Shown one piece after another: positions 34,345 to 45,384 of a DNA stretch of 64,000 nt (the first letter of the stretch is position 1; each line of letters opens with the position of its first letter). The notes under the pieces were generated by a model. That model was given only the letters and a program-made list of their open reading frames with translations. It had not been told where the DNA came from and ran no database searches. Location of the stretch: assembly GCF_018446385.1 (NCBI RefSeq), contig NC_056005.1, positions 42,847,461 through 42,911,460 on the forward strand. The letters are read 5' to 3'. The position numbers were made by a program, and so were the translations under genes. The DNA is from Zingiber officinale (Eukaryota; Streptophyta; Magnoliopsida; Zingiberales; Zingiberaceae).

Positions 34345-34425
34345 TTTACAAATCTCAAGTACTCCATAGTTAAAATTGATAAAGTGCGGTTCGAGTGGGC
34401 TGAATGCATGCTAGATTACATTTGA
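34345..34425 (+). pseudogene. Last exon of a Ulp1-type protease gene inside CACTA
   Basis: After an acceptor (tttacag) the frame reads FTNLKYSIVKIDKVRFEWAE, then CMLDYI and TGA. It parallels the last exon of the Ulp1-like gene at 37014-37100 (FKKTIYSNEEIDEVRSKWAN). Many CACTA and some Mutator elements carry such C48 protease genes. It is probably what remains of the element's own second gene. Confidence 0.65.
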
Positions 34426-34659
34426 AGTGCAGTTCTACCTTGATGTGTTGTTAAAAGAATGTTCTACCTTGATGTTGATATCTATTAGCTAGCTTTTGAT
34501 GTAAAAAGAATGTTTGGGTATTTTATGGATACTGTTGTAAGAAGATTATTTATATAATTTGTGAATATTTGTGTATTTTATGGATATTGTTGAATGAAGA
34601 ATATTTGTATAATTTGTGAATATTTGTGTATTTTTTTTATTATTGTCGGTTTTTCATTG

Positions 34660-34982
34660 TTTCGGAAATTAAATTTGTGCTGTTAAAAAATATACATATT
34701 ACATCGGTTTTCCACCGTTGCAAAATTGGTGTTGTTAAATAATATTACATCGGTCATTTACCGCTGCCAAAACTGGTGTTATTAACATACAATATTACAT
34801 CGGTTTTACACAGTTGATGAAACGGTGTCGTTAAGTGATACTACACCGGTTAATAACCGATTCGAAGACCGGTGTCGTTAAGTGATACTACACCGGTTTT
34901 AACCCGATGTCTAAAATGGTAGACTTTTAACATCGGCTTCATAGACATCGGTCGAAAATGAAATAGACACCGGTGGAAAACC
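34660..34982 (+). repeat. Right subterminal repeats of CACTA element
   Basis: Direct repeats of about 40-50 bp are built from 'ttacatcggt' (near 34700, 34745 and 34793) and 'ggtgtcgttaagtgatacta' (34824 and 34871). They are followed by inverted 'accggtt' and 'cgatgtcta' motifs. Confidence 0.8.
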
Positions 34983-35010
34983 GATGTCTATGAGGATTTT
35001 TGTTGTAGTG
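34983..35010 (-). repeat. Right terminal inverted repeat of CACTA element
   Basis: It ends TTTTTGTTGTAGTG and is the reverse complement of the left end at 26 of 28 positions. Confidence 0.92.
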
Positions 35011-35948
35011 TCATCTCTTCTCAACCGCATCAAGATATAAAGATTAATACAACAATCTATCCTACACTCTTGAATAACCTAATTTCCCCTTCAAGATTAC
35101 CCCTCAAACATCCTTACACGGGCTTGTTCCTGGCCAAAACGTCCCTAGAAAAATTGAATGAAGAATAATCTCTACAAGATCCACAAGATATCCAAACATT
35201 CAACCAAGCATGATAATAAGGTCGAAACACAATAATCCACACAAGATCAAATGGATACAAACAGGGTAAAATCGTAGAAATAGGAAATTGGCAAATCCAA
35301 AAGCGTTTTACATCAAATCATCCTTATAATTACTCCCTCCATCCTAGAACAAGAAATCTACTCTATAGAATGAAGAAAGAAATCCAAAGATAAGAAGAAT
35401 ACAAGCATCTTGATCCCAAATCCAAGAAGATAAAGGAAGAAAAGCTTATCTACGATGAAGAACCATCTTCGGATCCAATCCTCGATTTCGGAGTCAATAC
35501 GTTGAAGATCCGCCCTTGAATCATCGGAAAATCCCTCCAAGAAGTTGGAGGAATGCCCAAATCTTGATTCCCCCCTAAAAGGGAGAAGATCCCCTTTCAA
35601 ATCTTGAAGAAGGCCTTATTTAGAAGGAGGGTTTGGGTGCCACACGGCCCTGAGACACGACCGTGTGAAGCTCACATGGCCTGTGCTACTCCCCTCTCTG
35701 CCTGCCTCATACGGTCGTGTGGTGTACACGGCCGTGGCATGCTCTGCCACTGCTCCCCTCGCACGACCGTGTAGATCTACACGGCCTGCGCTGCCTCCGG
35801 CTCTGGAGCTCTTGCACGGCCGTGTGGTGCACACGGCCAAGGCATTCTTGGGCTTTGGAAAAGCTACACGGCCGTGTAGATCTACACGGCCGTGTACAGC
35901 TTCGGTTCTGGATGACTTGCAAGGCCGTGTGGTGCACACGACCATGAT
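35011..35948 (-). repeat. 5' LTR of the Athila-type element, part 2, truncated
   Basis: It continues the LTR after the CACTA insertion and includes the GGCCGTGT palindrome array (35640-35945). By comparison with the left LTR the last ~360 bp are missing, and at about 35948 the sequence switches to a Ulp1-like gene. Confidence 0.82.
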
Positions 35949-37100
35949 GGACAACCCCGAAAAACTTTATCAATTATTTTTTATCATGATTTCTTTAACA
36001 ATGAGTACGAACTGCTAATGAACATTGAAGACATCACACCTTTTTATGTGTTGGAGCCAATATCTGCTAATTGTCTGGTTGCTTACATGTGGTAAGTTTT
36101 CGCATCACTCATTTTTTTCCTTTTATTTTTATTAACATACTATCATTATTTTGCTTGAATGGAAGGTTTCTCTTCAAAAAGATGAAAAAAGAAAACAAGG
36201 TCGATAAGTTCAGATTTGTGGATCCACAAACTCTCTAGTAATGGCATATGTATCCAAACTTGACACAAATGAAAAGACTGAATACTTGAATAGCTGGGCA
36301 AGTGTTTTGGCTGATAGGCTGAGTGGTGCAATAAAAAATCAGCTAGTTTTGGTACCTCACAATGTTGGGTAAATAAATATTACAATTTCATTTTTAATAG
36401 ATTTATTTCAACAATTTTCTTGAATTTATGCATTGACCATCTGTTTTGTGCATAGTTGTCATTGGATTTTGACTATCATCGACCCTTATGTGGAGATGGT
36501 TTATTTGTTCAATTCACTTAATCATCGCAATCGTTATGAGGATGGAAATATGTAGTGGATATGTGAGTACAGATTTGTTTTTTAATTAAGCATTTAATTA
36601 AATTTATTACTCATATGTCAACTCTTGTTGTACAAAGGAGCTTGAAATTGTTCAATTCGAACAAGCAAAGGAAAGGGAAAAAGAAGCCTATGTGGGAAGT
36701 TGTAAAGGTTTGTATATTATATATACACACATATGTTTACTTGTGATTAATTTAAAAATATTTAACTGTGCATTATTTGTTGATAATTTTTTGTTAACAT
36801 AGGGTCCTCGACAACCTGATGCTAAACAATGTGGATTTTATGTGATGAAATTTTTTAGAGAAATAATTGAAGGAAATGCTACCGTCGAGAAGGATTCATT
36901 TAGCTCAATGGTTATATTTGACATATTCTCAATTTTCTCAAATAATTTCTTTTATTTGACTTTGCTTCTTCATTACTGATTTTTTTACTAAATTAATCTG
37001 GGTTTGTTAACAGTTCAAGAAAACAATTTACTCCAACGAAGAAATTGACGAAGTGCGATCCAAATGGGCGAATTACGTACTAGACTATATTCATTACTAG
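35949..37100 (+). pseudogene. Ulp1-type cysteine protease (C48) transposon gene, decayed
   Basis: Exon-like blocks read ELLMNIEDITPFYVLEPISA (near 36010), LNSWASVLADRLSGAIKNQL, CHWILTIIDPYVEMVYLFNS (near 36455), GPRQPDAKQCGFYVMKFFRE (36803-36910) and FKKTIYSNEEIDEVRSKWAN to LDYIHY and TAG (37014-37100). His and Cys of the C48 triad are present, but the Asp position in the xFDS block is Asn (LFNSL). Stops occur (for example TAG near 36555). Ulp1 proteases remove SUMO-type modifiers; in plants these TE-borne copies belong to CACTA or Mutator-like elements. The exon structure and shared last exon suggest kinship with the CACTA at 28937-35010. Confidence 0.75.
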
Positions 37101-37849
37101 GTATAAATTACTAGACTTCAAAAGATGGTTGAACACTTTGTTTGTAACTCCATGACTTATTGATTTTGATTCCTTAGTGCCAATAATTTGTTTGTTCACT
37201 GCTAGCTATCTCCTTTGCTCAATACTTCATTCTTGCATTTCTACCATGAGCAGAATTAGCTGACATTTCCCTTATTTATTGCCTCTCTTTGTGGCCCAAA
37301 ATTAATAATGGTTGGGTTGTGTAAGTAGCTTATTTAGTTGTTTCTGAATTATGTAAGGACCGATAATGTGGAAGTTATCTCTTTGTGAATTGTTAGATGA
37401 TGACCTTTTGTATCTTATGAGTTGCTCTAAAAATTTCTTGTTTGTTCTCTCCTTATGGTTTTCATCTATATGCCATGACTTAATCTTGTTTTTCCTCCTA
37501 TCTCACAGTCTCCATGTATACATCTTAAACGTTTTACCTAGCATTTTTCTACCGTCCAAGGAATATCTGATATTTGTTGGGATGCCCTAAATTCTGTACT
37601 TATGTTTGTTTCATTTGCAAGTTTAATTTCCTTGTCTAATCCTATAATTTATTATTTTTTCTTTTTAAAATCTCATTTAAATTTTTACTATGTTGAACTA
37701 CATACTTTGTTGATGGCTCCTTGAGCATAATACTATTGTGGCAAAAGTATATTGGAAATTCATTGTTAATGACAAATTTTTATTTCCTACTTCCATCATG
37801 TTGGACCTTGCAAGTATCATCGCGAATGACAATTATGATGCTTCATCAA
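37101..37849 (+). other. Downstream flank of the Ulp1-like gene
   Basis: Non-coding and A/T-rich. A 74-codon open frame at 37366-37590 (MWKLSLCELLDDDLLYLM) recurs in units 2 and 3 (45650 and 62865). It has no recognisable domain and is preserved simply because the array is recent. The flank ends exactly at an Athila LTR terminus. Confidence 0.6.
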
Positions 37850-38251
37850 TGTTGACCTCCGCAAGTGTACGGAAATGTCGCAAGTAATATAAAAGATTAT
37901 CGTATCCACAGGGACTGGAATAAGCACTAGAAATGTTTCAACACGAGTTAGCTAAACAACTAATCAATTGGTTTCCAAAAGCTAAATGTAACTAATGAAA
38001 AGTAAACATAGAAATAAAAGATCAACAAACAAGATTATTGGCTATGATAAAGGAATGTTCTAGGAGTTTTGGTTTATTTGTAAGATTCCTCAATGTAAAT
38101 GATCTACCAAATCCTATTTCTCAATTGTCCAACATTTATAGAAGGTTGCCGGTTCTCTCTTGCAATAGACAACCGGCCTAGGACTGAAATCTATGCCTAA
38201 ATGTGATCGATTAGATATGAACTTATGTTGTCCTTACACGGGCATGTTCCT
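37850..38251 (-). repeat. Athila LTR fragment, unit 1
   Basis: It starts TGTTGAC like the LTR at 28498 and follows it for about 400 bp until a copia LTR interrupts it at 38252. Confidence 0.85.
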
Positions 38252-40095
38252 TGTTGGGTTATCGGGCCGCGAAAACCGCATTTTCGCGTCGCGGAAACCC
38301 CGAATCACCCATTCCACTGGATCTCGTGCGAAGGATAAATTTCAATGATATAAATATGAGTACGAGTTTACTAAAACTTAGATCTACTCCTAGATCTACA
38401 TGGAAGAGATCTATACCTTCGATGCGTGCCCTTTTTCGTATCCCGCTCGTCCAAGATTCGTCGGATCTCGAAAGTATCAAGGATAGATACTTCTCTATAC
38501 ATATCCACATGAACACACTAGGTGGAAATAACCAAAACAAGGTGTGCTAGCACCTTTGGATGGTTCGGCCAAGAGAGGAGAGGGAGAGCAAAATTGGAGC
38601 AAGGAAGAAGATGAAGGAATGAATGAGATTAATTCACAAAATGAAAACATATCACTCATTCATGTGGCTGACCACATTAAGAGGGTGAGTAACTCCCATG
38701 GAATGCCAAGAGTCACAACTCTTGGTAACTCCCATGAGGTGACATCCCACTTAAGCAACCATGATGATGTGGAGCATCATCATTGGCCCACTTAATGCCA
38801 ACTCACCAATGAGGTGGCATAAAGTCAAGTCAAACTTGACTCTTCATCTTCCTCTCAAGTCAAGTCAAACTTGACTTAATCTCTCTCATGGTTGATCTAA
38901 TCCAACCATTTAATTTAATCCAATTTAATATAATGAATCTAATTCATTTAATTAAATTGATTTAATGAGTCATAATCCAAATTAGACTCATTAAATACAT
39001 GAATCAACTTGAGTCTAACTCAATTAGCCCATTTAGAATTACTCTTAATCCAATTTGATTCATCAAATGAATCTAATCCTCTTGGTTCATCATATGAACC
39101 TAATCTCCATCTAAATGTCCTTAGTGTGTGACCCTATAGGTTCTTGTAACGTTGGCAATGCCCCTAAACCCATTTAGAAGCATAAGTAATCAGCGGTATC
39201 TAGCAACACATCATTACTACCCAATGTTACAAGAATGTTGAGATCCAACATCACCTTGTGACTACTAATTGTGACTCCTCACAATATGTGACATTGTCCT
39301 TCTATCCTAGACATCTAGATTGATCAATGTGAGGCATAGACCGTGCCATCCTCTAATCAATCTAAATCTTGAACTCCAAGTAGACTCACTCGATCAAATG
39401 AGCTCAACATCTCATGTTGACTCATTTGGGCATGGCCATGCACTTCGTGGTCTAACACTATCAAGAATACCGATGTCACTCCCATCATATGGGAGGGATA
39501 GATCCCATCTACATCACTCACATCCCTCTGCATAATTCGTTATATACCCAGTAATCGCCTTTATAGTCCACCCAGTTACGGGTGACGTTTGACGAAACCA
39601 AAGTACGTAACTCCTTATGTCGGGAACCATGGTGACTTCAGGTCTAAGGTCCAATAGTCATACTAATAATCACATGAGAAAGTATATGACACTCATATAA
39701 CGATCCCTGATACTTTCTTATGGCGGGTCATTCAGTATAAATTCTCCAATGCATACCCATGTGTCAACTTGATATCTCCATATCCATGACTTGTGAGATC
39801 AAGTCATCGAGCTGACCTGCATGCTAGTCTTATTGCATTAACATTGTCCCTGAATGTTAATACTTGACTAGGAATGATTTAGAGTAGTGTTCCCTATATC
39901 ATCTCACTATCGATTCAACCAATCGATTGATATAGGTAAGAACCTTCTACTCAAGGACGTTATTATACTTAGTTTATTTGGCACCAATATAAGTAAGTAT
40001 AATAACCAAACAAATGCCTTTATTAATATAAGAATATGATACAATAAGTCCATAATACAATCACCAAATGATTGGCTCTAGTGCTCTAGCTAACA
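38252..40095 (-). repeat. 3' LTR of copia element, unit 1
   Basis: The 1,844-bp LTR starts TGTTAGCTAGAGC and ends GATAACCCAACA on the minus strand. The adjoining polypurine tract is the complement of atctcccac (40096-40104). The equivalent LTR in unit 2 (46536-48379) has exactly the same length. Confidence 0.9.
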
Positions 40096-40103
40096 ATCTC
40101 CCA

Positions 40104-42800
40104 CTAGCACAAGTGCCAATCAGTGTAGGCTCTAAGCCCCAATGACCTAGTGTGACCATCATGCTTCCTCTGTGCCAAAGCCTTGGTCAAGGGATCTGCG
40201 ATGTTAGCCTCTGTCGGTACTCTGCAAATCTTCACATCTTCTCTCTCGATGATCTCTCGAATGAGATGGAAGCGCCGTAGTATGTGTTTGGTCCGCTGTT
40301 GTGAGCGAGGTTCCTTCACCTGTGCTATAGCTCCATTGTTGTCACAATAGAGCTCAATAGGGTCAGCAATGCTAGGAACAACCCCAAGTTCAGTGATGAA
40401 CTTGCGAATCCAAACTGCCTCCTTTGTTGCCTCTGATGCAGCAATATACTCGGCCTCTGTCGTAGAATCAGCTACTGTGTCCTTCTTCGAACTCTTCCAG
40501 CTCATAGCACCACCATTAATGCAAAACATGAACCCCGACTGCGATCTATAGTCATCCTGGTCGGTCTGGAAGCTAGCATCACTGTAACCCTTTACAGCTA
40601 CCTCATCATTGCCTCCATATATCAAGAAATATTCTTTTGTCCTTCTTAAGTACTTAAGAATATTCTTGACCGCTATCCAGTGACTTTCCCCTGGATCTGA
40701 CTGGTATCTGCTCATCATGCTCAAAGCATACGAGACATTAGGTCGAGTAGATAGCATGGAGTACATGATCGATCCTATGGCTGAGGCATAAGGGATCTGA
40801 TCCATGCGGTCTCTCTCCTCTCTAGAAGAGGGATCTTGAGTCTTCGAAAGACTCACGCCATGTGACATCGGCAGAAATCCCTTCTTGGAGTTCTGCATGG
40901 CAAACCGAAGGAGTACCTTGTCAATATATGTACTCTGACTTAGGCCAAGCAATCTCTTAGATCTATCTCTATAGATCTGTATCCCTAGAATATGAGATGT
41001 CTCACCTAAGTCCTTCATTGAGAAGCAACTCCCTAGCCAGGTCTTGACAGACTGAAGCATAGGGATGTCCTTCCCAATGAGCAGTATGTCATCTACATAC
41101 AATATGAGGAAGACAACTATGTCCCCTATAACCTTCTTGTAGGCACAAGGTTCACCTTCATTCTTGATGAAACCAATCTGTTTGATTGCATCATCGAATC
41201 GAAGATTCCAGCTCCGAGAAGCTTGCTTTAGTCCATAAATGGACCTATGCAGCTTGCATACTCTGCTAGTATGCTGTGGATCTACAAAACCCTCAGGTTG
41301 TGTCATGTACACAGCCTCGAGTAGGTTTCCATTCAGAAACGCGGTTTTGACGTCCATTTGCCAGATCTTGTAATCGGGGTAAGCTGCAATAGCAAGCATG
41401 ATCCGAATGGACTTAAACATCGCTACTGGAGAAAATGTTTCATCATAGTCAATACCATGAATCTGTTTGAAACCTTTAGCTACCAAGCGACCCTTATAGA
41501 TAAGTCCATCCATGTCAGTCTTTCTCTTAAAGACCCACTTACACCCAATGGGTTTTACCCCTTTAGGTGGATCAACCAAAGTCCATACTTGGTTGGTGTA
41601 CATGGATTCCATCTCGGATCTCATGCCCTCTAGCCATTTCTCAGAATCTGGTCTCATCACAGCTTCCTGATAGGTGGTAGGCTCATCCTCTATGAGCACA
41701 ATGTCATCATGGTCAGACAAGAGAAATGAGTATCTCTCAGGCTGACGACGTACCCTATCAGACCTGCGAAGAGGTATGTCTACTTGAACTGGTTGTTATT
41801 CCTCAACTCCTTGTGGAACAACATCATCCACAACACTTTGTGGTTCCAGTTCAATTTCCATCGAGGCATCAGTGCTATTGTTCGCATCTTGAACTTCTTT
41901 AAGATCGAACGCGCTCCCACTAGTCTTTCTAGAAACAAAGTCCCTTTCTAGAAAGACCCCAGTCTTTGCCATAACTACCTTGTGCTGACTGGGAATGTAA
42001 AAGTAATAGTCCTTAGTTTCCTTGGGATATCCAATAAAATAGCACTTGTCGGATTTGGGTCCTAATTTGTCTGAGACTTGACGTCTAACGTAAGCCTCAC
42101 AACCCCAAATCCTCATGAAAGACACCTGGGCATCTCTCCCAGTCCATATCCTATATGGTGTCTTTATCATGGCCTTGGATGGAACTCGGTTGAGTATAAA
42201 AGCTGTCGTGTCTAGAGCATAGCCCCAAAGGTATGTCAGAAGATCTGTGTGACTCATCATCGATCGTACCATATCTAATAGGGTACGATTCCTCCTTTCG
42301 GATACACCATTCCACTGTGGTGTTCCAGGAGGAGTGAGTTGGGATAGAATCCCACACTCAGCTAGGTAGTCACGAAACTCATGGTTAAGGTATTCTCCAC
42401 CTCGATTGGATCGAAGTATCTTAATACTCTTGCCAAGCTGGTTATGTACTTCATTCTTGAATTCTTTGAACTTTTCAAAGGATTCAGACTTATGTGTCAT
42501 CAAGTACACATAACCATATCTACTGAAGTCATCAGTAAATGTGATGAAGTACCTATAACCGTCTCTAGCAGCGATATTGAAAGGGCCACATACATCACTA
42601 TGTATGAGTCCTAACAAATCAGTCGCTCTCTCGCTGTGCCCACTAAAGGGAGTCTTGGTCATCTTGCCTCGTAGGCATGACTCGCATACCTCATATGATT
42701 CAAAATCAAATGAGTCTAGCACACCATCCTTATGGAGCTGGGATAAGCGCTTGTCATTTATATGACCTAAGCGACAATGCCAGAGGTAGGTTTGGTTCAT
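40104..42800 (-). pseudogene. Copia integrase, RT and RNase H, unit 1, one stop
   Basis: Integrase (42800-41796) has the zinc region (HCRLGHINDKRL, CESCLRGK) and core blocks HSDVCGPF, FTDDFSRYGYVYLM and RSNRGGEYL (the usual RSD is RSN here), then QWNGVSERRNRTLLDM. TAA at 41793-41795 interrupts the polyprotein, and the same stop is present in unit 2. RT and RNase H (41720-40104, 538 codons) are fully open: QVWTLVDPPKGVKPIGCKWV, an intact catalytic LYVDDILLIG, then RNase H with GYSDASFQTD, TEAEYIAASEA and ELYCDNNGA. The RT-RNase H half looks competent in its visible motifs, but the whole polyprotein is not. Confidence 0.93.
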
Positions 42801-44036
42801 GTCGTTTGACTTGAACCTCTTGGTATTTATGTTATAGATAGGGCTCTCAATCTAGAATATAGAGTCCGTTTATCAGAGGTGCACTACAATAGAACATATC
42901 GTTTAAAAAGACGGAACAACATTTGTTTTTTTATTGTAAATGAGAAACCTTTCTTGTCCAAACAAGAAACTCATATAATGTTCTTAGTTAATGCAGGCAC
43001 ATAACAACAATCGACTAACTCTAGTACAAGCCCAAAGGGCAGAGATATAAAGTTAGTCCCTACAGCAACAGCAGCAACCCATGCTCCATTGCCTACTCAT
43101 AGGTCCACCTCGGCCTTCGTCAATGCCCTGCTATTTCTCAGCGCCTGCACATCAGTACAAATGTGAGAAGCACATCCAGTATCTAATACCCATGATGTAG
43201 AAATAGATAGATTGACTTCTATAACATATATACCTGAAGTGGAAGTCTCACTTCGCTTCTTCTTAAGATCCTCCAAGTATACCTTGCAGTTCCTCTTCCA
43301 ATGCCTTGCCGACCGCAGTGGGAGCAGGTAGCATCCTTGGCGACCCATCCTTTAGGCTTTAGTGCCTTGCCTTTGCCCTGGCTTGGGACTTTCCCTTGCC
43401 TTTGGGCTTGCCCTTGCCCTTATGTTTCGAACCATCGAATGTTGGCTTAGCCTTTTTAAGGTTCACCAGCAGTTCTTAACATGCTAAGCACTGGGGAATG
43501 GCTTGTCAATCTGCTCATATTGTAGTTTAGAACGAATTGATCGTAGCTATCCGGCAAGGATCAGGTCAGTGGCCGGCTCTTGGCCAAGTGGGAACCCCAA
43601 CTGTATAGGTTCTCTATGAACCCAATCATTTTGAGTACATATGGGCCTACGGGAGTCCCATCTTGCACTGAAACAGTGCCCTTGAGATCTCAAATCTCTC
43701 ATGCCTCGCTTGACCTTGATACAGTTGACGAAGATGTTCAACCATATCGTAAGCGCCCATTAACTCGTGTTGCTTCTGAAGTTCAGAGTTCATGGTCGCG
43801 AGCATTAGACAAGACATATCTAATGCGTCATCATGATGCTTCTTGAAAGGATCTCGGTCAGCTCGAGGGGCAGTGGCAGGAGGAGCCTCCGGAATGGGCT
43901 GCTCCAGAACGTACAGTTTACGTTCTTGGGTGAGAACTATTCTCAGGCTCCTGTAGCAGTCCAGGAAGTTTGCTCTGTTGAGCTTGTCCTTCTCAAGGAC
44001 AGATTGCAGGGAGAAGGTGTTCGTGTTTGACGTCAT
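42801..44036 (-). pseudogene. Copia gag and protease, unit 1, frameshifted
   Basis: Gag starts at the Met at 44036 (MTSNTNTFSLQSVLEKDKLN) and holds the UBN2-type capsid signature (RSLRIVLTQERKLYVLEQPI, LMLATMNSELQKQHELM, QARHERFEISRALFQCKM). Several small deletions relative to unit 2 break the frame after about 43650. The zinc knuckle is damaged. The protease site WVLDTGCASHICTDVQALRN lies at about 43200-43140. Confidence 0.85.
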
Positions 44037-44816
44037 GGTAATCTACAACAGAAATAAAAAGTAGAAATAAATATCATATTCTTAATAATTTAATTAGGCC
44101 TTTAACTAAATGATGCTCCCACTGAATTCTATAATTCATGTGGGACAAGATCCATATCATACTAACCCTTGAGTTAGCCTGGGCTAATACGCCCAAGACT
44201 TAGTATGATCGGTAGTTAACGATTACCAATTACATCTCTATGCAACTCTTGTTTATAGGATCAATATCCGCATTTATATTAAAACTCGAGTTAGCTTTGG
44301 CTAATACGCCCGAGAGTTAATATATATGTGATTTTGACCTATCTTTCCAACCGTTGGAAGAATGCTTATAGTTATACTCGATCCAACCGAGTTAACTAGG
44401 AATACTCAATCTAATTGAGTTGTACTCACCCATGCGTTGATAGGCGGGACCAAGATTGTTCCTCCGTACCCTACCAAGATAGTATGTGTTGCTCTGCTTT
44501 GGCAGATTCAACAACAACATGCGATCGAGATAGTGGTAGGTATCACGGCATGGTAGACATTATGAGTTGACGTGATTTAGATCTAATCTAAACGATGATG
44601 CGTATCATATACTCGATAGATCTAATCTAGTCGAAGGTTGCATCATGTGCACGACTTAGATCTAATCTAATCGTAAGGCACTAATTAACTACTTAATTAA
44701 ACATGCATCACATACATATAAGCAATTAATTAAATTATTTTGTGATTGTGTCATGGCCCAACTACGATCTTCTCAAGCCAATGAGAAGATCGGATGGTCA
44801 ACCTAAGGTCAACATC
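44037..44816 (-). other. Copia leader, unit 1
   Basis: Non-coding. It contains short repeats of the type 'gagttagctttggctaatacgcc' (near 44170 and 44288) and 'cttagatctaatctaa' (near 44575-44670). No primer site is found. Confidence 0.65.
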
Positions 44817-45384
44817 TTATGAGGATGGAAATATGTAGTGTATATGTGAGTATAGATTTGTTTTTTAATTAAGCATTTAATTTAATTTATTACTCATATG
44901 TCAACTCTTGTTGTACAAAGGAGCTTGAAATTGTTCAATTCGAACAAGCAAAGGAAAGGGAAAAAGAAGCCTATGTGGGAAGTTGTAAAGGTTTGTATAT
45001 TATATATACACACATATGTTTACTTGTGATTAATTTAAAAATATTTAACTGTGTCATTATTTGTTGATAATTTTTTGTTAACATAGGGTCCTCGACAACT
45101 TGATGCTAAACAATGTGGATTTTATGTGATGAAATTTTTAAGAGAAATTATTGAAGGAAATGCTACCATCGAGAAGGATTCATTTAGCTCAATGGTTATA
45201 TTTGACATATTCTCAATTTTCTCAAATAATTTCTTTTATTTGACTTTGCTTCTTCATTACTGATTTTTGTACTAAATTAATCTGGGTTTGTTAACAGTTC
45301 AAGAAAACAATTTACTCCAACGAAGAAATTGACGAAGTGCGATCCAAATGGGCGGATTGCGTACTAGACTATATTCATTACTAG
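44817..45384 (+). pseudogene. Ulp1-like gene 3' part, unit 2
   Basis: The exons at 45087-45194 and 45298-45384 repeat those of unit 1. The CGFYVMKF block with the catalytic Cys is retained, while the His-containing exon lies before the unit boundary. It cannot encode a complete protease. Confidence 0.75.

Larger units (their letters stand above)
28937..35010 (+). mobile_element. CACTA transposon carrying pieces of three plant genes
   Basis: The element is 6.1 kb with 28-bp terminal inverted repeats that begin CACTACAACAAAA and match at 26 of 28 positions. Subterminal repeats lie inside both ends. The flanking trinucleotides are TTA and TCA, compatible with a 3-bp target duplication with one later change. 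The interrupted Athila LTR resumes exactly after the right end (tcatctcttctc), as in the uninterrupted copy near 20977. No CACTA transposase domain is seen. Inside are fragments of XTH, DUF1639 and NEDD1 genes in one orientation, and a Ulp1-type last exon. This is the structure called Pack-CACTA. Confidence 0.92.
20543..35948 (-). mobile_element. Athila-type Ty3/gypsy element, pol-deleted, with nested CACTA
   Basis: On the minus strand the order is 5' LTR (28498-35948, split by a CACTA element and truncated), tRNA-Asp primer site, gag, protease, then directly the Athila-specific ORF, a long 3' non-coding region and the 3' LTR (20543-22269). No RT, RNase H or integrase motif is seen between protease and the Athila ORF, so the element is non-autonomous. 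The Athila assignment rests on the primer site, the gag sequence (NPYSNTYNPGWKSHPNFS) and the ORF at 23352-25127. Without the right LTR end, no target duplication can be checked. Confidence 0.88.
36534..44816. repeat. Tandem unit 1 of an 8.3-kb array
   Basis: The unit starts at 'ttatgaggatggaaatatg' inside the Ulp1-like gene and ends just before the same words recur at 44817. Its content is the 3' half of the Ulp1-like gene, its downstream flank, about 400 bp of Athila LTR, and a minus-strand copia element truncated at its 5' side. Only this unit has the true upstream Ulp1 exons. Confidence 0.92.
38252..44816 (-). mobile_element. Ty1/copia element, unit 1, lacking its 5' LTR
   Basis: On the minus strand the order is leader (44816-44037), gag, protease, integrase, RT, RNase H, polypurine tract and 3' LTR. 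No primer site or 5' LTR is present before the unit boundary at 44816, so the element was truncated before or during formation of the array. The LTR terminus at 38252 abuts Athila LTR sequence. Confidence 0.88.

Noticed and set aside
37366..37590. Conserved 74-codon frame in all three units as a small gene
   Set aside because: Conservation is explained by recent duplication; no domain, and it is hydrophobic A/T-rich sequence.
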